Part shown: positions 21,880 to 33,301 of the stretch, piece after piece | Layout: each line of letters starts with the position of its first letter | How positions within the stretch are numbered: the first letter of the stretch is position 1 | From: Glycine soja | Lineage: Eukaryota; Streptophyta; Magnoliopsida; Fabales; Fabaceae | Direction: 5' to 3' | NCBI RefSeq assembly: GCF_004193775.1 | Contig: NC_041002.1 | Coordinates: 12,064,485-12,128,484 of the forward strand | Length of the DNA stretch: 64,000 nucleotides | Program-made: the position numbers and the translations under genes | The notes under the pieces: model-generated | What the model saw: only the letters and a program-made list of their open reading frames with translations | Told to the model about the DNA's origin: nothing | Databases searched by the model: none

Positions 21880-23132
21880 GAGTGAATAGGAAATTTAGTT
21901 CCTGAGATTGTACCCATTTTGCATATTAGTCCCTAACTTAATGTTAAATTCAAAATAGTCCCTATCTTTGCATAAGTGTTGCAAAATAGTCCTTCCGTTA
22001 AATTTTAAAGTAACGTTGTTAGTGAGGTCAATTTTAGTGCCACGTGGACTATCCAATGTGGCACTAAAGGATGACGTGGCATGGCACGTGGACGTGCCTC
22101 CTAAAAGATGTCACGTCATTTGATGATAACAAAACGAGTAAATAGGCAATTTAGTCTCTGGCTTTGTACCCCTGTTGCATATTAGTCCCTAACTTAATGA
22201 AAAATTCAAAATAGTCTTTATCTTTTGCATAAGTGTTGCAAAATAGTCCCTAACTTAAAAGATGCCAGAAATCGTGCTTAAAGTGTCCATGCATTGCGAA
22301 GGTTGTGCCTTGCACGATTTCTGGCGGCGCAGATTCCTCCTTGGATTCCTTGTCATCTTTTGATTCCTCTGGTTTTTTCTCTTCTTCTTTCTTTTCTTCT
22401 TCCTCTGCTTTTTTCTCCTCAACTTTGTTTTCCTCTAGTTTTTTCTCTTCCTATTCAGAACACAAAAAAAAAAATCAGAACCCAGAATGATACATTGATG
22501 GTAATTGAAGGGGAAAAAAAAGAGGAAAAGAGAATGGTTATGCAGACCTCGCCTATTGGTGTTGACGGCTACAGAGATAAGGTTGTTGCTGTGGATTTTT
22601 GGTTCTTTTTATTTGTGTAAGTGTGTGTGGGTTCTTTTTCGTATATATGCCTCAATTGGTTTAAAACCATCAAATTTGAAGAAGCCACTCATTCTATCAT
22701 CATCAAATAACGTGGCACTAAAATTGACCTCACTAACAGCGTTACTTTAAAATTTAATGGAAGGACTATTTTGCAACACTTATGCAAAAGATAGGGACTA
22801 TTTTGAATTTTTCATTAAGTTAGGGACTAATATGCAACAGGGGTACAAAGTCAGGGACTAAATTGCCTATTTACTCATTTTGTTATCATCAAATGACGTG
22901 GCATCTTTTAAAAGGCACATCCATGTGTCATGCAACGCCATCCTTTAGTGCCACATTGGATAGTCCACGTGGCACTAAAATTGACCTCACTAACAGCGTT
23001 ATTTTAAAATTTAACGGAAGGACTAGTTTGCAACACTTATGCAAAGATAGGGACTATTTTGAATTTAACATTAAGTTAGGGACTAATATGCAAAATGGGT
23101 ACAATCTCAGGGACTAAATTGCCTATTCACTC
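21880..23132. mobile_element. MULE-type (Pack-MULE) element with doubled inverted ends
   Basis: The element is 1253 bp and runs from GAGTGAATAGG to CCTATTCACTC. It is flanked by TATACGTGGA and TATACGTGAA, a 10-bp target duplication with one change, which fits Mutator-like insertion. Each arm is about 380 bp and holds two related modules. The outer module is 21880 to about 22133, matched by about 22877-23132. The inner module (GAGTAAATAGGCAATTTAG...) is about 22136-22260, matched by about 22745-22876. There is no transposase. The core holds a host gene piece. Confidence 0.82.
22258..22460. pseudogene. HIPP (heavy-metal-associated) gene piece, folded back
   Basis: The plus strand at 22261 reads MPEIVLKVSMHCEGCA, the first strand and CxxC metal site of an HMA domain. 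Then the sequence turns round. From about 22312 the minus strand reads a lysine/glutamate-rich tail (EEKKPEESKDDKESKEES) ending APPEIV, the usual leader just before the same HMA domain. The shared words CCAGAAATCGTGC and GCACGATTTCTGG form the arms of the fold-back. So two adjoining parts of one HIPP-type gene lie in opposite orientations. Intact proteins bind metals through CxxC. No working gene remains. Confidence 0.7.
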
Positions 23133-24349
23133 TATACGTGAATGACATTTTGCTTGCAACTAATGATAAGGGTTTGCTATATGAGGTGAAACAATTTCTC
23201 TCGAAGAACTTTGATATGAAGGATATGGGAAAGGCATCTTATGTCATTAGGAGACTTATATTAACAAAGTTTTAAAGAGATTTAACATGAAAGATTGTTC
23301 ACCAAGTATAGCTCCCATTGTGAAGGGTGACAAACTCACTTTGAGTCAGTGCCCGAAAAATGATTTTGAGCGGGAACACATGAAGAATACTCCATATGCT
23401 TCAGCTGTTGGAAGCCTTATTTATGCTCAGATTTGCACCAGACCTGACATTGCATATGTTGTTGGAGTTTTGGGAAGATATTAGAGTAATCAAAGTATTG
23501 ACCACTGGAAAGCTGCAAAGAAAGTGATGAGATATCTTCAAGGGACAAAGGATTACATGCTCATGTACAGATGGACTAATTGTCTGGAAGTAATTGGCTA
23601 CTCCAATTCAGACTTTGCTGGTTGCGTTGATTTACGAAGAACAACATCTGGTTATATTTTTATGTTAGCCGGTGGAGCTGTATCTTGGAGAAGTGTCAAG
23701 CAAACCTTAACTACTACTTCCACTATGGAGGTTGAGTTTGTTTCCTATTTTGAGGCTACCTCGCATGGTGTATGGTTGAAGAGTTTCATGTCTGGTCTCA
23801 GAGTTGTGGACTCTATTTCCAGGCCATTAAAGTTGTACTGTGACAACTCTGTTGCGGTGTTTATGGCTAAAAACAACAAAAGTGGAAGTTGAAGTAAGCA
23901 CATCGACATCAAGTACTTAGCCATAAGAGAACATGTTAAAGAGAAGAAAGTGGTCATTGAACACGTCAGCACTAAGTTGATGATTGTTGATCCTTTAACT
24001 AAAGGCATGCCACCAAAGAATTTTAAGGATCATGTAGTACGAATGGGACTTGGTTCCATGATGTAATTTCATTGTACGTACATTTGTTATTCTCAATGAA
24101 ACTCTTATTCAGTTAGATATTTTCTCATATGGTTTTGTGTACACATTTATTTATTTCGAGAAAAATCATTCGGTTTAGATCTAGAATAAACATATGGTTT
24201 ATTCATTAAGTTGAGAGCTAGTGTTGAGAGACTTGATATATTGTGGTACATGGAAGATATTACTCATCATCAGAGGACCTATCGCCATGACTCATATACT
24301 ATGTTTCTTATTACGGTTGATGTTAAGTTAAATGGACCAAGTGGGAGAA

Positions 24350-24803
24350 TGATGGAACGGCCCATGTTCGGCCCACGTTCCTTTTTTCTATTTTTTCCCG
24401 TTGCAATTTTTCGAGAATTTTTATTTTTGAATCTGGTCCATTTTCCTTCCATATTCAACCCTTATCTCAGTAACCTTTAGTAACAAACTCACGTACCTAT
24501 CCTCAAGCCCACGTTCTGATAACGAATTGGTTAAGCTCTATGATGGACAAACTCTATAAATAGGATGGGGTGCTCTCAGTTTTGTATCACCAAACTCACT
24601 TCTCTATTCAGAAAAATACACCACAGAGTGTGAGTAAGGGTCTGGAAGAACAAAGCTGCCTTCGGGTTTCTGTATGCATTGTTTCGCATTCAATCTGCAA
24701 TGGCTGGAGGTACGCTTGTAATATTTAGTTTTCGTTGTTTGATCTGAATATGTCATTTAAATTTATTTGCATGTTTAGATCAGTACCTGTATAAATTTTA
24801 TCA
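24350..24803 (+). repeat. 3' LTR of the plus-strand copia element
   Basis: 454 bp, preceded by the purine tract GTGGGAGAA. The 24067-24349 spacer before it is untranslated sequence. Confidence 0.9.
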
Positions 24804-25106
24804 GGTTCAACTTCTTTTGGCGCACATTCTCACAAGAGAAAGATTGGAGAAAAAGAAGGAATGTCAGCTTCTTTGGATAAGATGGCCAACTCTTTTGACT
24901 GAATGGTAGAAAAACTGAATGGTAAAGTTGATGATGAAGATATTCGAGAAGTATTACATGAGGCAACTTTGATATCATATCTTAATAGACAACAATGGGA
25001 TAAAGCTATTAAATGGTTAGCTGACGATCCAAAGCAATTAGTTATAGTGAAAGCCCTTCTGATCTACGAAAAGACAAATTATGTTTTAACACGTCTTGCA
25101 AAATGA
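24804..25106 (+). pseudogene. Myb/SANT-like protein C-terminal fragment
   Basis: Directly after the copia element the frame reads GSTSFGAHSHKRKIGEKEG, then SLDKMANSFD, a TGA near 24898, and on to EVLHEATLISYLNRQQWDKAIKWLADDP with a final TGA. This resembles the C-terminal region of plant Myb/SANT-like proteins (a family linked to Harbinger transposons). The few bases left of the copia element (17282-17311) keep a compatible frame, so copia may have split this gene. The family call is tentative. Confidence 0.5.
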
Positions 25107-26084
25107 AACTTCATGAGTAACCTTTTCTCTACATTTTCAGTTTCAACTTTCAAATTAGAAAATTGTGTCTTTTTTATGCCTAGTTGAAGTGATATTTTCA
25201 CTATAGTAAACCTTTTATTTATGATGATTTTAATGTATTTACGATGGTTTCCTTGGTTTAATCCGCACTACCATTTTAGTTAATTTTTTATTGAATGAAA
25301 TCATTTGTCGTACTAAGTTATTTGCCTTTTATGTTGTGACTTATACTATTTTGTTATGTGTCAGGTTATTGTGAACAAGGAATAAAGGACTTACATTCTT
25401 ACAAAGCAAGAACAAAGTTAATTCTTCCAAAATTGTTTGATTTTGTTGTTTATTTTGGATCCTCTAATTTGCAAGAATGATTAAGTATTATTGGTGAAGT
25501 GACATCAACGTGGATGATATATGATTTTAGGTCTTGATATGGATTCAAGTATTTTCTTCTCTTACAAACAATAAAATTAATATCAATATTTAAATTTTGT
25601 ATGAGATGATTGTCCTTAATTGATGTAATTGTTTAATTCCAATACGTTTTTAAAATTATTTCAAGACTAAGTAATTGATTTTTTTAACAAGGAATTAGAT
25701 TCAACAAAGAATTACATATTATTCATCTTTAATTTTGCAGTGTTGCTTAATCCAAGTTTTTATTAAAAAATTAATTATTAAATATTGTCTAGCAAAAAAT
25801 TTATCTTGAATATTTAACTATTCAAAAAATGACTAATATTTATTTTTATTCAATATTAAAATTTTAATTTTTAAATAAATATTTAAAAATAAAAATTTGA
25901 ATTTCATTGAAATTAAATTACTTTATCCAAACAAAAAAATTAATATAAAATAAATTGGATTGCTTGATCCAAATAAAATATTTATAAAATAAAAGGAATT
26001 TAAATCAAGGTAATTAAAATGTTAGTGTATTTAAATTTTCTAAAAAAATTTAAATCCTTCATCCAAACACAAACTAAGGTGTTG
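25107..26084. other. AT-rich spacer, no gene seen
   Basis: Very AT-rich, with runs such as ATCCAAA...TTTGGAT on both strands near 25920-26060 that may mark a decayed MITE. I cannot define its ends. Confidence 0.5.
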
Positions 26085-26360
26085 CCAAGTTTGGCTCAAT
26101 CAATCCCCTTGAACCAGCTTGAGGGGGAGTATTGAAGGAAAGAAGAAAAAATTTATTGAAGGAAAACCAGAAGAAGTTCAAAAATAAATCAATGCTGTAT
26201 TAATTAACAGAAACCATATATTTGCAGTTATCTTCTATAAATAAGTATTGTATCAATTAGCAATATTTTCTTCAAAATTGTTTTTATTTTATTTCCTTGT
26301 AACAACAGCTCCTCTATATAATGCGACTGTAATTTGTTAATTGGCATAATAAGAAACACA
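26085..26360 (+). mobile_element. copia 3' remnant with short LTR
   Basis: The sequence reads SINPLEPA then a stop and GGV, the typical copia C-terminus overlapping the purine tract GAGGGGGAG (26121-26129). An LTR-like stretch follows (about 26130-26360) with TATA box TCTATAAATAAG (about 26233) and an ACA end. The element upstream is missing. Confidence 0.55.
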
Positions 26361-26365
26361 TAATC

Positions 26366-26575
26366 CTTTTGATTCCTTTTTCTATAGCGGCAACTGCTGA
26401 ACATCTACCAATGCGCGCTGCGAATCCTACTACAAATTGCGAATTATGGCGACCATGGGTATTAACTTTAATGGATCCCTCCATGGGTGGTTTCCGTCTA
26501 ATATCTGCATCCGCCACTCTAACCTCCGGAGGAAGCCCACCAACCTTGCTAATCAGCTCCTGACTTTGCATAATT
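26366..26575 (-). pseudogene. RNase H-like fragment (LINE-type RVT_3)
   Basis: The minus strand reads PPMEGSIKVNTHGRHNSQFVVGFAARIGRCSAVAA. This fits the start of a plant RNase H-like domain (PPxGWxKxNTDG) joined directly to its later part. The middle is deleted, and the catalytic Asp in NTDG is His here. Confidence 0.55.
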
Positions 26576-26949
26576 TGAGGAACTCGTCAACGAATTTCGC
26601 CTACCAACACTTCTGATATATTACCATTTATTGATGGCTTGACATGTTTCTATATGTGACATCGTAACCCTCTTAAAATAGTTACTGGCATGATACATAG
26701 ATACATGTTACGAAATCATTAAACGATAATAAGAATTATTTTCTTACAGAAATTATAAGAATTAAAACCAACAAAATGTGTTGAAGCACTCAAATAAAAA
26801 TTCATCATGTTTATAATAATTAAGAAGTTAAAACACATTTAAACCTAGATAATTTCCCACTCACTGATCATATTTTAATACATTTATATTTTATTATGAG
26901 AAAACATTTCATAAAAAAGAAGGATTACATGAAAAAAAAATTATACGAA

Positions 26950-27060
26950 AGAAGTGGTCTAGTCGATAAGAAACAAACTCATATATATCATATAAGAATG
27001 TAGAATGTAAGTTCGATACTGATTGCCAATGTGAGAATCTTGTTGGTGCATAATTTGTAA
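26950..27060 (+). other. possible tRNA-derived SINE head
   Basis: TGGTCTAGTCGATAAG resembles a pol III A box. About 50 bases on, AGTTCGATACT resembles a B box. No clear poly-T or A tail and no target duplication were found, so this is only a candidate. Confidence 0.3.
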
Positions 27061-29077
27061 TTGTATTTTTGTAAATGTTTATTGAATCTTAAAGTTTGTC
27101 ATGACAAGTTCCCAAGATCCAACTCACCTAAGCTTTTTTAGGATAAAGAAAAAATCTATAATCATGCATGCTAAGAACATGTTTGACCTCATTTAACTTT
27201 TATAAAATATTCTTAAAAATTAAAGGGAGTTTTTTTTAGCTTTGCAACGAAATAATCTAAAACACACTTTTAGGGATAATAAAGCCTAATAGTGTTGAGT
27301 ATGTAGTGGTGTATTAAAAAAGAATTTGAGTTTCACATTCATTAAAAATAGTGTTAAGATAATATATATGACAAATGGAGAAACTCAATCTCATCCTATG
27401 AATTAATTTTTGAGGTTGAGTTTTAACAATTAAATTTTAAGATGAAACAATTTTATTTAATTTTTTATTCAATATTGATCTAGTCGAAATGGAAATATTA
27501 GATTAGGAGAGTCACATGGGTGAAGTTCCAAACACTCCCAAGTTACTTCTTTCATGTTTGGTTTGACATCGTTATGAAATTGATGTGCGTTGATTGAAGT
27601 TAAAAAAAAATGTGGGTTTTGCTTTTTTAACTAGCTAGTATGTCATGAAATTGATCAGAGATCTACTTCCTTCTGATATTTAAAGAAATAATTTTGTTCC
27701 TAGAAGAAGAAGTGTCCGTCATTCAACATGTAAGTTGGTGCTCAATTTCTGTCTAATTAAAGATGGATCTCAGTCATATGATATGGGTATTAAGTCGGAG
27801 TGATGAACCAATTCGATCGCGATATAAAAAAAAGAGTGATGAACGAAGGATATATGCATGGTGACTTAGGTCAAGTTATTGGGTTCTTTAGGCCGGTCAT
27901 AAACAAAATGTTATGCAACATTTGATTTGTTCTTATATAACTTTTATATTATATATAATGGCAGTAACAATTTGAAATTACGGGAAGTTTAGTACAAAAA
28001 TTTATTTAGTTTTCCGAGAGTTTAAAGTTGAGAATATTTATTTGTCATGTCTAGTTTATTTTTTTAAAAAAATAATATTTACAAGAAAAGTTCTTATTTT
28101 TTAGTAATGTTTCCCGCAAAATTGATGGGAGAGATATGAATTTAACTTTGTCAAGTTAAAAAAAAGTTTTATTTTGATAATAATATCATGTTACTTTAAT
28201 AATTAGATCATTTAATGTGATAAATAATTAAAATTTTTAATAAAAATATCGTATTATTCTTTGATTGTCAAAAAAAATTTAAAAATATTTGTGGTTAACC
28301 AAATATATCTTAATTATTACTAAGAATAAAGAGAATCATGATTTTGGAACATCAAAATATTTCCTTTCTATAAAATATATTATTAGGATCTTGTGTAGGT
28401 TAGGCAAACTTTCTTTCTAGATTGACTCTAGTGGGTTTCGTTATTGTATAATATATCCTTCTTGATATTATAATTGAAATATCTAATTACGATGACTTAC
28501 AGAACTCATTTTTCTAATTTTCATAAATAATGCTAAATTTTCTTAACATCTTTCTGTTAGTCTTTATTATACTTAATAAATAGTTGAATTTCTGTTCCTT
28601 TTTTTTTATATAACTCTATAAAATAGTAGGAAAATTTCAGCACGTTTGAGGTCTGTTTACTTCAATGAAAAGGATTCATGTGTAAATTGTTAACAGCAGT
28701 TAAAGCGGATAATATCCACGTACCCACCTCTCTCTATATATAACACGAAATATCTTTTTTTGTAAGTTATAATGACACTCTGTGTTTTAATCATTCAAAT
28801 TGCAAAAGATCTCTTCCCCCCACCCACCATTTAAAACGATTTCTTTAACAGCTCCCGTAATAATGGCAAGTTACGTTCAATTTTAAAAATTGAATCCCGA
28901 AATTATCTCTAACATAATTATATGCGCACCCCTTAATTATATCCTATATTATACATGCACCCTGTATTTTTCAAATATTACGCATGTTAACTCTTTGTCG
29001 TTTTCATATATAGACAACCATAGTTATTTTAACATATTACACCGGTTACGCGACGTCGTTGTACCGCGTGTCGTAAA
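27061..29077. other. AT-rich spacer, no gene seen
   Basis: No frame above background and no repeat pair that I can define. A 64-codon frame near 28890 has no recognisable content. Confidence 0.5.
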
Positions 29078-29194
29078 AAGTTAATGGATCTACGACGACG
29101 GTTCAAGACGATCATCTTAGAATGTACGTCTTTGAATGTACTACATTCTAAGACGGTCTTGAGGTTAGGATCGTCTTAAAGTTTTTAAGATGGT
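29078..29194. repeat. CACTA-like subterminal array outside the ARP4-bearing element
   Basis: The words ACGACGGTTCAAGACG, ATTCTAAGACGGTCTTGA and CGTCTTAAAG are the same type as those inside the 29195 element. A matching array is found just beyond the other end (39155-39230). The 29195-39154 element therefore seems to sit inside the subterminal region of another CACTA copy. Confidence 0.6.
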
Positions 29195-29394
29195 CACTAC
29201 TAAAAAAATGTTCTTCTAAGTCGGTTTATTTGGACTTCTTTACGACAGTTTTGAATTGTCGTCGAAACAAGCGTCGTAAATGAGTCATTACTCTATGATG
29301 ATGGTTCTATAACCGTCTTAGTATATCAAGCAATCTAAGATAGTTATGACACGCAACCGTCTTAAAATGTCATACCAACTAAGACAGTTTTTGA

Positions 29395-32195
29395 GTGTTC
29401 TGGAATCTTAAATATGTCAGCTCCAATTTCAATTGTCCTGCATAATAAAAACAAACACATAACAAAACAACAACAGACAATAAATTATAGAAAAACCAAC
29501 ATTCGAGTAAATTATTCAAGTAAACAAACCATCATATGCATACAGAGAGAAAGAACCTAATTCTAGTAGATCAACCAAGAGGTAAGTTATTCAGCTCATG
29601 TCACTAGCAGCAGTATACTGACACATGCAATTTTTATCGAATTTCATCCATGATTGAAAAGGATTCAAGAAGAACACTCAAATAAAAGAGATGAGAAAAA
29701 TGAAGTACTAAAATCATCCAGAAATCCTGGAGGCACAAACAGTACATATAATACACATGGGATGGAACCTCATCCTGGCCATGTTCAAAGTTTAATGAAA
29801 ACAACAGAACAAGTATGGTGCCTCACACTTTAATGATTGCAAGATAATGGAATTAAAAAATTGTTACTCATAGGTCATTAAAATAGAAACAAATTATACC
29901 TGAAACTCTCCGGGACGTATTTCCTTTCTCCTAAAGGAATATCGTGGTTTTATCTATGGCAATTAAAAGGGGGGAAATCTCAGGCAGATTAAAACACAGT
30001 ACCTTTATTTCAGAAGATCACTGATAAAAATAAAGACTAATGTTTGTCACCCTCCATAATACCCTTGCTTTCCAAGCTTTTCATCAAGCAATCTGTAAGA
30101 AATTCTCCTCCAAGCAAAATCAACTTGTGCTTCCTAATTAAAAGTTTTTCATAAGCCACGTGCACTCTCAACCTGTAAGAAATTCTCCTCCAAGTAAATT
30201 TATCAATAAATAAACTTTTTAACTTTTTTTAGCATTGCAATTATTTGTTAAAATCTGCCTTTTGAATTCAATAAAACTGAAAAAAAAAATCTCACTTAAC
30301 AAAAGTAAAAGGTAAAACAATACCAAAATTTGTTTAAGGACCTAAATTAATTAACTGGATACGTAAAATCAACGTTAAAGATTATTATCACAGTTGTAAT
30401 TGGTAGTTAAACCTAATATGCATAACAAATTTATCAGGACGTGCAATATGCAATAACACCAAACAATGCTCTGCACATTCACACACTGAAAGAGAGAGAT
30501 TCTCCCGTTTAAAGTAAACAAAATTTTCATCAAAAGTTTGCTTTGAGTTCTTATTTATAGCATTCTAAAAACTATTCAATAATTATTTAGATAAAAATTA
30601 TCTAAATATATTTTTTAGTAAAAGATAAAATAGATTAAATTATTTTAAAATATATTAGATTGTTTTAATCTTTTGAAGAAATGTTAGTATAATAATATAT
30701 TGTATTGGTTAATAATAATAATAATAAGATGAAAAAAAGATTGATTAGATAAATTTTGAAGAACATAACCATCATGTACTGGTGCAACTGTAATTGATCC
30801 TCCACCACTGAAAACAATGGAATAATGAAGAAAACATCTTATCGGCAATGTCTGGCATGTTATAGGGACATATTAGAAGTAATAACAAATATTGAACTTT
30901 AAAAGTTAACTATTTCTCTCTCCCTTTTTCAGTTTTTTCAATTGAATTCTTAATCTCATATGCTTAAAGGTCCACCCAAATACCTAATCCACTGTGTTTG
31001 TCTTAAATAGTAGAAATTCAACTTTTATCCATCTCAGCCTCCTCCTCCGATGTATTCAAAATGTTGCTTAACTCATTCCACTTTTTGGAATGGAACATTG
31101 CCAATGTCCAAACCCAGTTTAAAATGGTCAAGCAGGAAAACAACAATCTTTAGACATGTTAACATATATATAATAAAGAAACTTTCAGATTGTTATTCCC
31201 CAACTTAAGGTACACAGTTTACTCATTTATTTAACAATGAATCAGAATAAGTAAAATACCTCCTGATATTTTATTTCTCACAGTTAACTATTATAATTGT
31301 AAGAATTTCTATTCTAGAACCGAAATAAAAAAGTATAATTTTATTATGTGCCATTCGCTTTGATCCTGCTACTAAAGCAAAGTCTAATGCCATTCGCTTG
31401 GATGTAAGGATAAAGTGAGAGGAGAGAATTTTAAAGAAATAGGCAAGAATTTAAAGGTCGAGAGGTTTTAGGAGTGGTGGATATTCTCTGAGTCTGCATA
31501 ATTCCCCATTATTTTCTTTGATTTCAGTCTCAAGTCTCAATAGAGAGCTAACTCTGCTTCTTAGGAGCTTGATCTCCATTATTTGTTCTCTAATTCCAAA
31601 TTCCTATCATTCTCCTACTATAATTGGAAAAGGTAAGAATGTAAGGTATAATTAAACAAGACAACTACAGCATAGGTCTTCCATATATAATATCTTAAAA
31701 GGTAAGCAATTGATATACACCTATACATAAACAAAGAGAAAGATCAATGTTCTTTGTTCATATTGATACTACTGCAGAATAAGAACAAAACTACCATTCA
31801 GTAACATCATGGTCTCTTACCCATCAACAACTAATGACGTAGCACGCCCTGATGCAAAAGAAGTTAGAACCTGTATGTTAAGACAAGTCAGAACCCATCA
31901 GTAGTTTTTCATCCTCACTCCATGACATAAATTATTTTTGAAGGTGTAGGTCAGTGAAGGACTAACAACATTCTTCACCAAAAACAATGCAGGTGCTTTG
32001 TACTTCTCAAACATAAGCTCTACTGTCCTGCAAAAATTAAAAAACCGAATCATACATATGATGCTTTTAAACTGAGCTCTATTAATTCTAGACAATAAAT
32101 TATAACCAAAATACCTTTCTCTCTGTTGTTGAGAGTTAGAAGAAGGCTCTGCAAGAAGCATAGGATGCTCTTTAGGATCAATCAATAGGCATTCC
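29395..32195 (-). pseudogene. ARP4: actin-related protein 4 (ARP4) gene fragment, six exons
   Basis: On the minus strand, in protein order, are: 32195-32115 (CLLIDPKEHPMLLAEPSSN), 32027-31967 (VELMFEKYKAPALFLVKN), 31870-31821 (VLTSFASGRATSLVVDG), about 30115-30040 (GGEFLTDCLMKSLESKG), 29953-29900 (IKPRYSFRRKEIRPGEFQ) and 29437 to about 29395 (TIEIGADIFKIPEH). Most borders have AG/GT splice sites, so genomic DNA was copied. The start, the end and exons between the fifth and sixth blocks are missing. The last block runs straight into the CACTA subterminal array. ARP4 is a nuclear actin-like subunit of SWR1, NuA4 and INO80 complexes. Few codons are damaged, but no complete protein is possible. 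Confidence 0.87.
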
Positions 32196-32593
32196 CTACC
32201 AAAAAAAAAAGAAAGCACACCCAATCAATAGTCATTCCCTACCAAAAAAACAGAATGTGTGCCCAGTGACAAATAAAACAATTCCTAAGGTATATAAAAT
32301 AAAAAAAAATACAATGGAAAAATGGTCAAAACTAGAATAGGAAAAGAACGACCAACAACAACATAAATCCTTACTAACACAAACAACTTTTTTTTTCTAT
32401 CACTCAAATTATGATCTTCAAAATTAATTCCATCCAAACATGCACTTACTCCACTAGGTAGGGTTAGTTACATGGATAAAAAAATATAGAGAAAGCTATA
32501 TCAAAAACAATTTTCCACAAATCCATTTAGTGTGAGGTCTTTTTAATGGTTCCTCTACCCTTTTCATTGCATTATAGTTTTCTTGCTGGAACC

Positions 32594-33255
32594 TGGTACG
32601 AAAATTGACCAAGAGGAGTTGAAAATCAACACAAGTGACATTCAAAGGGAAGTTAATGGCGTGGGGGCTGTTTGGAATCCTCATCAAGGGCTGAGTTTAA
32701 TTACTTGGCTATTTTAAGCATTTTCATCAGTTAAGACAAATAAAATTCAGCCATTCAAAACCTTTCCAAGATGGTTACAAAAGAAGCATAAATGGGACAT
32801 TCAAGGCCTTAAATAGGCGTGTGGCTAATTATGGAAAAGGAATATCATGAGCTGATTGCATTAAAGTCATTAATTGCATTTTATTACTAGTTTTATTGTG
32901 TTTAATTAGGCCTTACTGTTTTTCGGCCATATATGGATGTAATTTGATCATTTGCAGATGATTTCAATAAACAAGAACAAATTCAGTCCAATTAGAAATT
33001 GTGTTTACATTTTCGCCCGATTATTTGCAAGTGTCGTCTTGAAAATAGTCCGATTAGCTCAATTGGTGTTGAGTGCTAATCTCGTATTAAGCTATTGGTG
33101 TAGTTTAATATTGCTTATTTTTCCTTGCTGATTTTCGTAAAAACCCAAACACACAAATACCAAAAATACTTAAAAGAATTCGACTAATAAGGGTGGTACC
33201 TAGTACCTTCGTTATTGGTTGTGTGCTTCCGTTACCACACTCTGATTTCGTATCA
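32594..33255 (+). repeat. 5' LTR of the intact gypsy element
   Basis: TGGTACG...CGTATCA, 662 bp. A TATA-like CTTAAATAGG lies near 32809. Its first ~124 bases carry the same coding-capable sequence as the 3' LTR, which supplies the polyprotein C-terminus. Confidence 0.93.
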
Positions 33256-33259
33256 TTAG

Positions 33260-33271
33260 TGGCATCAGAGC
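33260..33271 (+). other. gypsy primer-binding site
   Basis: TGGCATCAGAGC lies four bases after the LTR. It has one change from TGGTATCAGAGC. Confidence 0.8.
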
Positions 33272-33301
33272 ACGGTTCTGATTCCGTGTTACGTGACAAC
33301 A

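Larger units (their letters stand above)
19730..24066 (+). pseudogene. copia integrase, RT and RNase H, broken and interrupted
   Basis: Successive frames give the GAG-pre-integrase region (19730-20190), the integrase core (20230-20700, with RSDRGGEYY and NGVAERRNK), and then RT (21400-21889, with MDVKMTFLNGHLEEEVYM and ending FLVLYVE). After the inserted MULE-type element RT resumes at 23133 (YVNDILLA, so the YVDD box reads YVND). It continues through RNase H (23287-23892) to a C-terminus (LTKGMPPKNF...) at about 24066. Stops occur at about 20050, 20509, 20983, 21457, 23273 and 23484. Frameshifts are few. Confidence 0.88.
17312..24803 (+). mobile_element. Ty1/copia LTR retrotransposon, degenerate
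   Basis: LTRs at 17312-17765 and 24350-24803 are both 454 bp, with TGATGGAA...TATCA ends. The flanks GGTTT and GGTTC give a near-perfect 5-bp target duplication. A primer site and a purine tract (GTGGGAGAA before 24350) are present. Gag and pol are read in order but in many broken pieces. RT is split by a MULE-type element at 21880-23132. The LTRs differ visibly at many sites, so the insertion is older than the gypsy element at 32594. Confidence 0.92.

Noticed and set aside
27300..27460. Possible MITE with complementary GAGTTTCACATT / GAGATTGAGTTT words
   Set aside because: The arms do not pair well enough to set ends, and no target duplication was found.
32496..32687. Minus-strand open frame of 63 codons across the gypsy LTR start
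   Set aside because: It is antisense to LTR sequence that encodes the gypsy C-terminus, and spans the insertion junction.
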